Below, one piece after another: positions 43,609 through 52,286 of a DNA stretch of 64,000 nucleotides. The translations under genes were made by a program, and so were the position numbers. The stretch is from NCBI RefSeq assembly GCF_016623495.1, contig NZ_JAEHHL010000001.1, positions 806,001 to 870,000 of the forward strand, written 5' to 3'. Position 1 is the stretch's first letter. Every line of letters begins with the position of its first letter. The notes under the pieces were generated by a model. That model did no database searches. It had not been told where the DNA came from and worked only from the letters and a program-made list of their open reading frames with translations. This DNA comes from Thermohalobaculum xanthum (lineage in GTDB: Bacteria; Pseudomonadota; Alphaproteobacteria; Rhodobacterales; Rhodobacteraceae).

Positions 43609-44651
43609 CAATCCTCCGAGAAGGTCGCCAGATAGGCGATCAGCGCAGCCCGCTGATCGTCGTCCTTCATGCCACCATAGGCCATGCGGGTGCCTTTCAG
43701 GAAGCCACGCGGGTCAGCAATGAAGGCGTCGAGCTGCTCGGGCGTCCAGACGAGCCCGCCATCGGCCTGCTTCTTCATCGCCTTCGAGTACTTGAATCCC
43801 TCGACCATGCCAGCCGGATGGCCAACGACGCCGTTCAACACCGGGCCCGTCCCGTTCTTGGCGCCCTCACCCACCTTGTGGCAGGCGCGGCAGGCGCGAA
43901 ACGCCTTCTCGCCCGCGGCAAGCATCTCCTCCGACACCGCCGGCTCGGGTTCGGGCGCGGGTTCTACCGGGGCGGCGGCGACCTCGGCCTGGGCTGCTCC
44001 CTCGGCACGCTGTTCGCGCGCGGCCGTGTCTTCGGGGGTCACGTCGATCACCGCGGCGCGCGCGGTAATCTCGACCGAATCCTTGCAATTCTCCATGCAA
44101 GGCTCGCGCGTCAGGGCCGGCAGTTCGACCGTATCGCGGTCGTCCATGAAGAAGTTTTCTTCGTTCGGAAGCCGCACCTCGGTGAAGTTCTCGCGGCTCA
44201 GCTCGAAGTCGTCATCCACCAGATCGTTCAGGTAGAGCAGGTAGGCGGTGATGGCATAGACCTCGTCGTCGCTCAGCGACTCGGCATTGCCGAAGGGCAT
44301 CGCCCGGCGAACGTAATCGAAGACCGTCGACAGATACGGCCAGTACGAGCCGATCGTCTTGTTCGGGTCGTCGCGGGTCAGGGTCCCCTGCCCGCCGGAC
44401 AACACCGGCCAGCGGCCGATGGCCTCGCCGAAATCGCCATGACAGATCGCGCAGTTGTCGATGTAGAGCGGCTCGCCCGTCATCACGTCGCCACGCCCCT
44501 CGGGCAGGCCCTGCCCGTCGGGGCGAACGTCGATGTCCCAGGCGGCAACCTCCTCGGGCAGCGCGGGACGGCCGATGCCCAGCTTCTCGCTCGCGACCGC
44601 CGGAGTGGCCAGGATCGCGAGCGCGAGCGCGGTCTCAAGAAACCTCGACAT
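43608..44651 (-). CDS. soxD: Sulfur dehydrogenase cytochrome SoxD
   Basis: 347 residues. Signal peptide (ALALAILATPAVAS), first heme CAICH, a Pro/Glu/Ala-rich linker (EVAAAPVEPAPEPEPA), second heme CRACH followed by a class I cytochrome c fold (GLVWTPEQLDAFIADPRGF). SoxD carries the electrons that SoxC takes from the sulfane sulfur on SoxY; Sox(CD)2 makes complete oxidation to sulfate possible without storing sulfur globules. It overlaps the soxC end by 17 bases. Confidence 0.94.
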   Translation of the reverse strand: MSRFLETALALAILATPAVASEKLGIGRPALPEEVAAWDIDVRPDGQGLPEGRGDVMTGEPLYIDNCAICHGDFGEAIGRWPVLSGGQGTLTRDDPNKTIGSYWPYLSTVFDYVRRAMPFGNAESLSDDEVYAITAYLLYLNDLVDDDFELSRENFTEVRLPNEENFFMDDRDTVELPALTREPCMENCKDSVEITARAAVIDVTPEDTAAREQRAEGAAQAEVAAAPVEPAPEPEPAVSEEMLAAGEKAFRACRACHKVGEGAKNGTGPVLNGVVGHPAGMVEGFKYSKAMKKQADGGLVWTPEQLDAFIADPRGFLKGTRMAYGGMKDDDQRAALIAYLATFSED

Positions 44652-45900
44652 TCTCGGCCTCTCCCTTCTCGTTCACGTACCAGGTCTGGATGCCGTTGTT
44701 GTGGTAGATCGACTCGTAGCCGCGGAAGGCACGCAGCTCGTCCTTGGTCGGCTGGACGTAGCCGGTCGAGTCATGGGCGCGCGACTGCAGCAGCAGGGGC
44801 GAGCCATCCCAGTCGAATTCGAAGTAGAAGCGGTGCATCGACTTGTCGAAGGACGGGCCGTCCATCCGCGCCTGGTACCAGTTCTTGCCGCCGTCGATGG
44901 TGACGTCGACGCGCGGGATCGTCCCGCGGCCCGACCATGCCACGCCGCTTAGCACGGCGGGCCCGCGGCCATGGGTGATCGGTGCCTGCGGCGAGGGGTT
45001 GGTGATCACCGACTTGGCATCCATGACCCAGGTGAAGCGCCGCGCCTTACCGCCCGCCAGCAGGTCGGTGTATTTCGACGTCTCCTCGCGGTGATGCCAG
45101 GGCTCGTCGCCGACCTCGATGCGGCGCAGCCACTTGACCCACATGTTCCCTTCCCAGCCGGGCACCACGAGGCGAAGCGGGTAACCCTGCTCGGGGCGAA
45201 GCGCCTCGCCGTTCATCTTGAAGGCGACGAGGCAGTCCTCCATCGCCTTCTCGATCGGGATCGAACGGGTCATGCCCGCGGCATCACCGCCTTCGGGCAG
45301 GATCCACTTGCCGTTGGTGCGCACCCCTGCCTCGTCCAGCAGGTACTTCAGCGGGATGCCGGTGTAGACCAGGTTGTGGATCATGCCGTGGGTGTACTGG
45401 CAGCCATTGAGCTGCGCGCCGCGCCACTCCATGCCCGAGTTCGCCGCGCATTCGAGGAAGTAGACCCGGTTCTCGCGCGGGAAGCGCATCAGGTCCGCCA
45501 TGGTGAACACCAGCGGGGTATCCACCAGCCCATTGATCATCAGCCGGTGTTTGGCGGGATCGATCTCGGCGATGCCGCCGTGATGGCGCTCGAAGCACAG
45601 CCCGTTCGGCGTGATGATGCCTTCGAGTTCGTGCAGAGGCGTGAAGTTGACCGAGCTGATCGGGTCCGCGGTCAGCCACTCGACATTGCGGCGCACGACA
45701 TGCGCCTCGTATTGCGACGGCGCGCCATAGGGGCGCGCGTCGACACCCTCGCCCAGCATCGTCCGCCAGGGCTGCTGCTCGGTGATCGCGGGATCGGGGC
45801 CTGCCGCCCGCGCCACCGTGCCCGTCGCGAGCGCAGCCGCACCACCGGCGAGGCCCGCCCTGAGGAAATCGCGCCGCGAGGCGCCGTTCCTGTCGGTCAT
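44635..45900 (-). CDS. soxC: Sulfane dehydrogenase molybdenum subunit SoxC
   Basis: 421 residues. Tat leader (ASRRDFLRAGLAGGAA), then the sulfite-oxidase fold with the molybdenum-binding Cys in FLECAANSGMEWRG and a C-terminal dimerisation domain (GTIPRVDVTIDGGKNWYQA). It oxidises the SoxY-bound sulfane atom with SoxD. Start at 45900 is favoured by GGGAAGGA upstream; an ATG at 45927 overlapping the soxB stop (ATGA) is also possible and adds 9 residues. Confidence 0.95.
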   Translation of the reverse strand: MTDRNGASRRDFLRAGLAGGAAALATGTVARAAGPDPAITEQQPWRTMLGEGVDARPYGAPSQYEAHVVRRNVEWLTADPISSVNFTPLHELEGIITPNGLCFERHHGGIAEIDPAKHRLMINGLVDTPLVFTMADLMRFPRENRVYFLECAANSGMEWRGAQLNGCQYTHGMIHNLVYTGIPLKYLLDEAGVRTNGKWILPEGGDAAGMTRSIPIEKAMEDCLVAFKMNGEALRPEQGYPLRLVVPGWEGNMWVKWLRRIEVGDEPWHHREETSKYTDLLAGGKARRFTWVMDAKSVITNPSPQAPITHGRGPAVLSGVAWSGRGTIPRVDVTIDGGKNWYQARMDGPSFDKSMHRFYFEFDWDGSPLLLQSRAHDSTGYVQPTKDELRAFRGYESIYHNNGIQTWYVNEKGEAENVEVS

Positions 45901-45923
45901 CTCCAGTTCCTTCCCGTTCTTCG

Positions 45924-47615
45924 TCATGCGCCCGACACCTTGACGGAGGTGTTGGGCTCAACGGACACAGTGCCGTGCCGCTTGAGGTATGCCTCGACCA
46001 CGTCCCAGATCGCCGGGCCTTCGGTCGCCTCGTTGACGCTGGCCCAGCCGGAAACCACGTAGGTCTTCGCCGGATCGATCGGCTCGCCGGTCTTAAGCAG
46101 CGTCATGTTCGAGATGCGCGAGCCCATCGGCTTCGACACGTCGATCGCGTAGCCCATGCCGCCGACGCGAACCATGTCGCCGCCCTGCTGGTAGTAGGGG
46201 TCGGGGTTGAAGAGGTTGTCGCCAACGTCTTCCATGATCGTGTGCAGGAGCTCGCCGCTCATTTCCGAGCGGTAGGCGGCCGGATAGCTCATCGAGGTCG
46301 CGTTCATCAGATCCTCGCGCCGGATCGGCTCGCCCGGCAGCAGGCTGGGGCCCCAGCGGAAGCCCGGTGACAGCGCGATGTCGGCCTCGCGCTCCTCGAG
46401 GAGCGCGTTGCAGATCAGGTCGTCCCAGGTGCCGTTGAAGTTGCCGCGGCGGTAGAGCAGGCTCTCGGTCGTGCCCAGGACCTCGTCGAGCTCGGCCTGG
46501 TAGGGCGCACGATGTCCGTCGATCACGGCTGCCATGTCGGCATCCGGCGCGATGACGTCCGAGAAGATCGGGATCAGCTTGTGCCTGAAGCCCATCATCC
46601 GGCCCTCGCGCACGTCGAGATCGAGGCGCGTGACGAACTTCCCGTTCGAGCCGGACGCGATCACCAGCGTCTCGCCGACCATCACCGGCTCGGGCAGCGC
46701 ATCATGCGTGTGCCCGGTGAGGACGACGTCGATGCCAGGGACGCGGCCCGCCATCTTGCGGTCCACGTCGAACCCGTTGTGCGACAGCACGACCACGAGA
46801 TCGGCGCCCGCATCGCGCACTTCCTGCACGACGGCCGCCATGCGCTCCTCGCGGATGCCGAAGGACAGGTTGGGGAACATCCAGCCCGGGTTGGCGATCG
46901 GCATGTAGGGGAAGGCCTGACCGATCACGGCGATCTTCGCGCCACCGCGCTCGAAGATCTTGTAGGGCTCGTAGGCCGGCTCGTCCCATTCCGCGTCGAA
47001 GATGTTCGCGCCGAGGAACGGGAACGGCAGGCTTTCCACGATCTCGTTGACGCGGTCGATGCCGAGGGTGAATTCCCAGTGGCTGGTCATGGCCTCGACG
47101 CCGAGGGCGTTCATCACGTCGACCATGTCCTGCCCGTTGGTGCGGAGCGCGGTGAGCGAGCCCTGCCAGGTGTCGCCGCCATCGAGCAGCAACGCCTCGG
47201 GGCGTTCGGCGCGGATCGCCTTCACGACCGTCGCGACCCGATCCATGCCGCCCATCCGGCCATAGGTCCCGGCCAGCGCCGTGAAATCCTCGTAGGTCAG
47301 CGCGTAGGCGTGGGGCGAGCCGCTGTCGATCCCGTAGAGCTTCAGGAAATCGGCTCCGGTGACATGCGGCGGCAGGCCTGCGACATCACCCACACCGAGG
47401 TTGACCTCGGGCTCGCGGAACCACAGCGGCTTGAGCTGCGCGTGCACATCGGTGATGTGGATCAGCGTGACATTGCCCAGCGGATCGAATTCCAGAAGCT
47501 GGTCCTGCGTCAGAACCTGTTGCGCCGCCAACCGGGACCACTTGCCCACGCCGGATGCCCCCCAGATTGCCGAGGCGGCCACGGTGGCCTGCAGGAAATC
47601 GCGCCGCGAGATCAT
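45924..47615 (-). CDS. soxB: Sulfate thiol esterase SoxB
   Basis: 563 residues. Tat leader (SRRDFLQATVAASA) followed by the 5'-nucleotidase fold: metal ligands in HITDVHAQLKP, LLDGGDTWQGS, LSHNGFDVDRKM and VLTGHTHDAL, and the C-terminal part with the SYPAAYRSEMSG segment. SoxB hydrolyses the sulfonate from SoxY-cysteine-S-sulfonate in the periplasm. The ATG at 47615 (GGAG 8 bases upstream) is preferred to a TTG at 47639 because of the leader. soxA lies upstream, 125 bases away; soxC follows with a short overlap. Confidence 0.96.
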   Translation of the reverse strand: MISRRDFLQATVAASAIWGASGVGKWSRLAAQQVLTQDQLLEFDPLGNVTLIHITDVHAQLKPLWFREPEVNLGVGDVAGLPPHVTGADFLKLYGIDSGSPHAYALTYEDFTALAGTYGRMGGMDRVATVVKAIRAERPEALLLDGGDTWQGSLTALRTNGQDMVDVMNALGVEAMTSHWEFTLGIDRVNEIVESLPFPFLGANIFDAEWDEPAYEPYKIFERGGAKIAVIGQAFPYMPIANPGWMFPNLSFGIREERMAAVVQEVRDAGADLVVVLSHNGFDVDRKMAGRVPGIDVVLTGHTHDALPEPVMVGETLVIASGSNGKFVTRLDLDVREGRMMGFRHKLIPIFSDVIAPDADMAAVIDGHRAPYQAELDEVLGTTESLLYRRGNFNGTWDDLICNALLEEREADIALSPGFRWGPSLLPGEPIRREDLMNATSMSYPAAYRSEMSGELLHTIMEDVGDNLFNPDPYYQQGGDMVRVGGMGYAIDVSKPMGSRISNMTLLKTGEPIDPAKTYVVSGWASVNEATEGPAIWDVVEAYLKRHGTVSVEPNTSVKVSGA

Positions 47616-47740
47616 TCGTCCGTCTCCGTCATCAGGCAAGCCGGATCCGTGCGGCGCGGCATCCCCGCCCCGCCGGATCGACTGGCACTACAAAAGATTT
47701 CCGTGTCGCCCGCCCCCGATCCAGGGGAGCGGGCAAGGCG

Positions 47741-48592
47741 TCACTGCCGGACCGAGGGACCTTCGATCGAGAGACCCTGGCCGCGCGAGGCTACATAAAG
47801 CTCAAGAGCCACGAATTCGGGCGAGCCGATCTCGAAAGGCTCGGCGCGCGTGTCCCGGATGCAGCCGCGGAAGCGGTTGTGGAGCGAGACAAGGTTCGTC
47901 TGCTTGAGCCGGTAGACGGGGAAGCCGTTGGTCTGCCCCTGGCTCAGGTGGTCGGCACGGATGTACCGGCCATTGTTGTCCTCGTGGCAGTTCGCACAGG
48001 CCAGTTCAAGCTGACCGTAGCGCGTATAGTAGATTTCCTTGCCCTGCTCCCAGAACGGCGCAGCGGGACCGTCAATCGCCACGTTGACCGGAAGACCGCG
48101 TGACACCGACGACAGCAGCGCCGTCATGTTGCGCATGTCCTGGCTGTCCCACTTCCAGGCCTCGGCGCCCATGCGCTCGGTACGGCAGCCATTGACGAAC
48201 TGCTCCATCGCCCAGAGCTCGCCGTTGTTCGGATTGACCTTCGGCACGCTCGCGCGCAGGCCGCGCATGGATTCGGGGTCGCCATGGCAATCGGCACACG
48301 ACTTGCCGGCCGTCCCTTCAGGTGTCGACCATGCCGTGGCCGCGGCCTCGACATAGAGCATCGCCGGGTTCTCGAAGTCGTCGCGCTGCATGTCGCGCGT
48401 CTCGTCCCCACGGTAGAGCCAGCCCGAACGCACCACGTCGAGCGCGCCTCCGAGATGCTCGGGCGCAGGGGCCACGGTGGTCATCTCGATCTCGCCGTTG
48501 ACGACGAGCGTGTCCTCCACCGGGTCCGCCTGGCTCGCACCCGCCGCGAGAGCGAGCGTCAGTGCGCCGATCAGTGCATATTTTTGAGACAT
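47741..48592 (-). CDS. soxA: Sulfur oxidation c-type cytochrome SoxA (diheme)
   Basis: 283 residues. Signal peptide (LIGALTLALAAGASQA), heme sites CADCH and CANCH, and the catalytic cysteine (Cys244) in RFRGCIRDTRAEPF that is the persulfide ligand of the active heme. With SoxX it attaches thiosulfate to SoxY. GGGAGG precedes the ATG. Two heme motifs place it in the diheme class rather than the single-heme type found in some other bacteria. Confidence 0.95.
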   Translation of the reverse strand: MSQKYALIGALTLALAAGASQADPVEDTLVVNGEIEMTTVAPAPEHLGGALDVVRSGWLYRGDETRDMQRDDFENPAMLYVEAAATAWSTPEGTAGKSCADCHGDPESMRGLRASVPKVNPNNGELWAMEQFVNGCRTERMGAEAWKWDSQDMRNMTALLSSVSRGLPVNVAIDGPAAPFWEQGKEIYYTRYGQLELACANCHEDNNGRYIRADHLSQGQTNGFPVYRLKQTNLVSLHNRFRGCIRDTRAEPFEIGSPEFVALELYVASRGQGLSIEGPSVRQ

Positions 48593-48627
48593 GGGTTTCC
48601 TCCCTGCGCTTCGGTGGCCCCGAAGTC

Positions 48628-48957
48628 TCAGCTGACGGTGATCGCCTCGGTGGTCTCGTAGACCGACCCGTCGTCGTCGTACCAGGTGAACTTGAAAGTC
48701 CCTGACGCCGGCACCTTCGCCTCGAACTCGACATAGGGATTGGTCGAGACCGCGGGCTCGAGCGTCGCGTCGAGAACCATCTCCCCTTCGAACTCGCAGG
48801 TGAAGCGGTTGATGATCTGGCGCGGGATGGGGTTGCCCTGCTTGTCCTTGCGCTGACCGCTCTCCATCGGGTGCGAGATGAGCGTCTTGATGACGATCGC
48901 CTCGCCCGCCTTGGCGGATTTGGGGACACGCACCCGGGGCTTAACGTTGTCGGCCAT
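48628..48957 (-). CDS. soxZ: Thiosulfate oxidation carrier complex protein SoxZ
   Basis: 109 residues, beta-sandwich with no signal peptide (it travels with SoxY through Tat). Family segments: AGEAIVIKTLISHPMESGQR, INRFTCEFEGEMVL, and FKFTWYDDDGSVYE. SoxZ scaffolds SoxY so that its mobile C-terminal arm can visit the Sox enzymes. The gene lies between soxY and soxA with short gaps, clearly one operon. Confidence 0.95.
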   Translation of the reverse strand: MADNVKPRVRVPKSAKAGEAIVIKTLISHPMESGQRKDKQGNPIPRQIINRFTCEFEGEMVLDATLEPAVSTNPYVEFEAKVPASGTFKFTWYDDDGSVYETTEAITVS

Positions 48958-48978
48958 TGTCCTGTTTCCTCTCTCGTC

Positions 48979-49398
48979 TCAGCCGCCGCAGCCGCCGATG
49001 GTGACCTTCACTTCGTTCGCCGCCTGAACGAACGAGCCGTCCGCCATCTTCGCGACGGCAATCACGCGCTGCGTTCCGGCGAGGCGGATGCGCGTCGTCG
49101 CCGACTGGCTGGCGGCCAGCGGCCCGAAGTTGAAGGTGCAGACGCCCGGGCTGGGGTTGCCCTCGGCGAGCAGCATGATCGCGACGGCGCCGGGCGCAGA
49201 CACCGATACGGGGACGGTGTTCCCGTTCTCCGCGATCTCGGGCGTGCTGAGCGTGATGCCGCCCTCGCCCACCGCCGCACCGCCGGTGAATTTGGCGAGC
49301 GCCTCGTCGACAGCCGCGTGCAGGGCAGTGGCGGGCAGCAGCACGGTCGCCGCAAAGCCAGCGCCAAGCGCCAAGGCGCCTCGTCTCGTCAGGTTCAT
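48979..49398 (-). CDS. soxY: Thiosulfate oxidation carrier protein SoxY
   Basis: 139 residues. Tat leader (TRRGALALGAGFAATVL) and the C-terminal GGCGG arm (Cys137) that covalently carries the sulfur intermediates. The only other Cys is in PSPGVCTFNFG. The ATG at 49398 has GGAGGAAACAG upstream and is preferred to the in-frame ATG at 49416. Confidence 0.96.
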   Translation of the reverse strand: MNLTRRGALALGAGFAATVLLPATALHAAVDEALAKFTGGAAVGEGGITLSTPEIAENGNTVPVSVSAPGAVAIMLLAEGNPSPGVCTFNFGPLAASQSATTRIRLAGTQRVIAVAKMADGSFVQAANEVKVTIGGCGG

Positions 49399-49426
49399 CT
49401 GTTTCCTCCGTGCCATGCGGCTCAGT

Positions 49427-49903
49427 TCATTCCTTGAGGGTCATCAGGTAGGCGACCAGGTCCTCGATCTGCTGCGCCGTCAGCAATGGCGGCAGCGGCT
49501 CGGTCGCGGGCTTCGTGGTGAAGGCGTCACCTGGCCTGATGTATCCCGTGGTCTTGTAGAACGCGGGCATCACGGTGCCGTCGAACACGTTCTTGGCGTT
49601 GGACACGATGCCGCGCAGTTCGGCCTCGTTCCAGCGGTCGGCCACCCCGTCGAGCGACGGTCCGACATCGCCGTGGAACTGCACGTCCTCGACCATCTCA
49701 CTCACCGTGTGGCAGGCAACGCAGTTCCCGGCCGAACGCTCGGAGAAGACCTTGCGCCCCGATGCCGGATCGCCAGCCGAACCTGTCAGGGATGCCGCAA
49801 CCTCCCCGTATTCGCCGAATTTCACGTCAGCAGGTGCGGTCTCCGCGACGGCGGCGCCCGCAAGAGCGCACCCCACCACCAGACCCAGCGTCGCGCGAAT
49901 CAT
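49427..49903 (-). CDS. soxX: Sulfur oxidation c-type cytochrome SoxX
   Basis: 158 residues. Signal peptide (LGLVVGCALAGAAVAE), single heme site CVACH in the SAGNCVACHTVSE segment, and a probable Met axial ligand in GTVMPAFYKTTGY. Partner of SoxA. GGGAGG is 6 bases before the ATG at 49903; the gene is the first of soxXYZABCDEF after the soxW gap. Confidence 0.94.
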   Translation of the reverse strand: MIRATLGLVVGCALAGAAVAETAPADVKFGEYGEVAASLTGSAGDPASGRKVFSERSAGNCVACHTVSEMVEDVQFHGDVGPSLDGVADRWNEAELRGIVSNAKNVFDGTVMPAFYKTTGYIRPGDAFTTKPATEPLPPLLTAQQIEDLVAYLMTLKE

Positions 49904-50011
49904 GAATTTCCTCCCGCTTGTCGTTTTCACATGCTCTTAGTGGCAAACACGTATGCACGCAATCATAGATTTATTTTTTTGCATGTTGTGCACCTGCACA
50001 CAGGTGTGGCG
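49904..50011. promoter_or_regulatory. soxW-soxX intergenic control region (wx-type site)
   Basis: A 108-base gap with an AT-rich core (49961-49982), including a T-run, next to ACGTATG (49949-49955), a heptamer also found in the soxV-soxS gap. In other sox systems SoxR binds the equivalent wx gap; that this gap is a SoxR site is inference. Confidence 0.6.
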
Positions 50012-50572
50012 TCACTGGGTGGCGGGCCCAAGGTTCCGCGCATGGTACTTCTGGAAATGCTCCTCGCCATCATAGCCGCGCTCGAGCACCCAGGTGAGAA
50101 GGTTGCGCGTCGTCGTCTTCTCGAACGCTCCCGGCATCACGACCACCGCGGCTTCGGCCGCCGTGCCGCCCTCGGGCACCTCCTCGGGCATGAACAGCAG
50201 CGTTGGGGTGAACAAGACGCCCCAGCGCGCGGCCATCTCCTTCTCGGGCAGCGTCACGCCGTCGAAATCGGTCACCTCGACATCGCCGAAGAGGTTCATC
50301 TGAACGACGAAGTACTTCTCGCGCAAAAGCGCGTTCACCTCGGGGGTGGGAAAGACCTCTTCGTGCATCTTGGTGCAGTAAATGCATCCGCGCTGCTCGA
50401 AGATCACCAGCATGCGCTTGCCCTCGGCGCTCGCCTCCTCGAGGTCTTCCGCCATCACCTTGAAGGTCTCGCGCAGCCAGTCGGGCTTGTGCAGACCGTC
50501 ATCGCCCAATGGCGCGGCAATGGCCGGAAAAGCAATCGCCACTACCGCGAAAGCCGCCGCGAGAATCCGCAT
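50012..50572 (-). CDS. soxW: Periplasmic thioredoxin SoxW
   Basis: 186 residues. Signal peptide (AAAFAVVAIAFPAIAA) and a thioredoxin fold with the redox pair CIYC in EQRGCIYCTKMH. The cis-Pro is in GVLFTPTLLFM. SoxW is kept reduced by SoxV and keeps Sox thiols (notably SoxY) reduced. ATG at 50572 has GGAGG 5 bases upstream; the 17-base gap from soxV marks one unit. Confidence 0.93.
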   Translation of the reverse strand: MRILAAAFAVVAIAFPAIAAPLGDDGLHKPDWLRETFKVMAEDLEEASAEGKRMLVIFEQRGCIYCTKMHEEVFPTPEVNALLREKYFVVQMNLFGDVEVTDFDGVTLPEKEMAARWGVLFTPTLLFMPEEVPEGGTAAEAAVVVMPGAFEKTTTRNLLTWVLERGYDGEEHFQKYHARNLGPATQ

Positions 50573-50589
50573 ATCGTCCTCCCAAGCTC

Positions 50590-51330
50590 TTATCCGAGTG
50601 TGGTCATCCAGGGCGCGTACCGGATCATCCAGTCGGCGATCCAGGTCAGCGAGTTGGTCGAGATCAGCACCGCGAAGACGATCAGCATCGCGCCCATCGC
50701 CTTCTCGACATGTCCCAGATGCCGCCTGTTGCGCTGCATCCAGCCAAGGAAGGGTCGCGCGAAGAACGCGGCGATCACGAACGGGAACGTCATCGCGACA
50801 CCATAGACGAAGAGCAGCGCGCCACCTTGCGCGATGTCTCCCATGCCCGAGGCGACCATCAGGATCGCGGCAAGCGCAGGCCCCACGCAGGGCGTCCAGC
50901 CAAAGCCGAATGCCAGCCCCATGAGGTAGGCGCCGATCAGGGTCGCGGGCTGTGTCCCTGCATCGATGCGCGCCTCGCGATAAAGAAAGGGGATGCGCAG
51001 CACTCCGAGGAAATGCAGGCCGAAGAGGAAGAGCACGGCGGCGGCGACATAGGCGAGCTGGTTCTTCCACTGCGCGAATGTCTGCCCCAGAGCGGTGGCC
51101 CCCATGCCAAGCATCACGAAGATCGTGGTGACGCCCAGGGCGAACACCGCGGCCTGGGTCACGAGGCGACGCTGCGCGCCCGGCGCGATGCCGTCGTCGC
51201 CGCGCAGTTCATGGATCGAGATGCCGGTCATGTAGCACAGGTAGAACGGCACCATGGGCAGGATGCATGGCGACAGGAACGAAAGGAGGCCTGCGAGCGC
51301 CGCTCCTCCGAAAGTGATGCCGAGATCCAT
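50590..51330 (-). CDS. soxV: CcdA-like membrane protein SoxV
   Basis: 246 residues, about six helices. Redox cysteines: SPCILPMVPFYLCYMTG in the first part and FGWTPCVGPALAAIL later, the CcdA/DsbD-beta pattern that passes electrons from cytoplasmic thioredoxin to periplasmic SoxW. The first gene of the minus-strand sox cluster, divergent from soxS by only 46 bases; AAGGG lies 8 bases before the ATG. Confidence 0.93.
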   Translation of the reverse strand: MDLGITFGGAALAGLLSFLSPCILPMVPFYLCYMTGISIHELRGDDGIAPGAQRRLVTQAAVFALGVTTIFVMLGMGATALGQTFAQWKNQLAYVAAAVLFLFGLHFLGVLRIPFLYREARIDAGTQPATLIGAYLMGLAFGFGWTPCVGPALAAILMVASGMGDIAQGGALLFVYGVAMTFPFVIAAFFARPFLGWMQRNRRHLGHVEKAMGAMLIVFAVLISTNSLTWIADWMIRYAPWMTTLG

Positions 51331-51376
51331 GAACTGCCCTTGCCCGCACTACGTATGAAGACATATAAAGATATCT
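51331..51376. promoter_or_regulatory. soxV-soxS divergent promoter/operator (sv-type site)
   Basis: Only 46 bases separate the two start codons. On the plus strand TTGCCC (51340-51345) and TATAAA (51364-51369) are spaced 18 bases apart, which would start transcription at about the soxS ATG. ACGTATG (51351-51357) is shared with the soxW-soxX gap. SoxR of other species binds the sv gap; this would let one repressor site block both directions. Confidence 0.65.
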
Positions 51377-51775
51377 ATGAATATCCGGAGCACGTCAATC
51401 GCCGCACTTTTCGCGGCTCTCGCCGCGGCACTGCCGGGGATCGCGACCCCCGCAGCGGCAGATGTCCGCCTGGTGATGGTCGAGCAGCCCGGCTGCGTGT
51501 GGTGCGTGCGCTGGGACGCCGAGGTCGGTGACGCCTATGCCCTGACGACGGAAGGCCGCGTCGCCCCCTTGCATCGCGTCAATCTTCATTCCCCGCTGCC
51601 CGACGGCTTCAACTACGCGCGACCGCCGGTGTTCACGCCGACCTTCATCCTTTTCAACGACGGGGCCGAGGTTGGCCGGATCGAAGGCTATCCCGGCGAG
51701 GATTTCTTCTGGCCGCTCCTGGCTCGGCTGATCGAGGGATTGCCGGCAGAAAAGCAAGAGGTATCAAAACGATGA
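51377..51775 (+). CDS. soxS: Thioredoxin-like protein SoxS
   Basis: 132 residues. Signal peptide (SIAALFAALAAALPGIATPA), CVWC redox pair in EQPGCVWCVRW, and RPPVFTPTFILF with cis-Pro. In Paracoccus SoxS reactivates the carrier SoxY by reducing it. No ribosome site lies before the ATG and an in-frame stop lies 7 codons upstream, so no other start is available; the mRNA is likely leaderless. It overlaps the GlcG-like gene by 4 bases (ATGA). Confidence 0.9.
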   Translation: MNIRSTSIAALFAALAAALPGIATPAAADVRLVMVEQPGCVWCVRWDAEVGDAYALTTEGRVAPLHRVNLHSPLPDGFNYARPPVFTPTFILFNDGAEVGRIEGYPGEDFFWPLLARLIEGLPAEKQEVSKR

Positions 51776-52275
51776 AAAAGTTTCTCGCAGGGCTTTCGAT
51801 CGCGCTCGTGCCATTCGCCGGTCATGCGCAGGATGGCGATGGCGCGTTCGTCGACACGAAGATTCTGAAGCCGGAACTCGCGCTCGAGATGGCCGTCGCC
51901 GCGATGGAGGACTGCCGGCAGCAGGGATACCAGGTCGGGGTTGCCGTGGTTGACCGCTATGGCGGGCTGCAAGCCTTCATTCGAGACCGCTTCGCCGGGC
52001 CCCATGTCGAGGAGATCGCACCGCGCAAGGCATGGACCGCCGTGAGCTTCCGCACCGACACGCTCGCCCTCGATCGCGAGACCCAGCCGGGGACGATGTC
52101 GGCGGGGATTCGTGATTCGGCGCGAGCGCTGGCACTGGGCGGCGGGGTTCCCGTGGTTTCCGGGGATGGCGCTCTCGTGGCCGGGATCGGCGTCTCGGGC
52201 GCACCCGGCCCGGATCTCGACGACGCCTGCGCTCGGGCCGGCATCGCCGCCATCGAGGCCGAGATCGCATTCTGA
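51772..52275 (+). CDS. Heme-binding GlcG/HbpS-family protein inside the sox locus
   Basis: 167 residues. Signal peptide (FLAGLSIALVPFAGHA), then the compact GlcG/HbpS fold: ALEMAVAAMEDCRQQG, VGVAVVDRYGGLQAFIRDR, RKAWTAVSFRTDTLALD, GGGVPVVSGDGALVAGIGVSGAPGPDLDDACARAG. HbpS-type relatives bind heme or cobalamin and can act as redox sensors; others have no known role. Its place between soxS and soxR, coupled to soxS by an ATGA overlap and 11 bases before soxR, suggests it belongs to the sulfur regulon. Function not proven. Confidence 0.85.
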   Translation: MKKFLAGLSIALVPFAGHAQDGDGAFVDTKILKPELALEMAVAAMEDCRQQGYQVGVAVVDRYGGLQAFIRDRFAGPHVEEIAPRKAWTAVSFRTDTLALDRETQPGTMSAGIRDSARALALGGGVPVVSGDGALVAGIGVSGAPGPDLDDACARAGIAAIEAEIAF

Positions 52276-52286
52276 GGAGTTGCGCG

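Noticed and set aside
46512-47798. 428-residue antisense frame opposite soxB
   Set aside because: Shadow of soxB, which has full Tat leader and metal-binding motifs.
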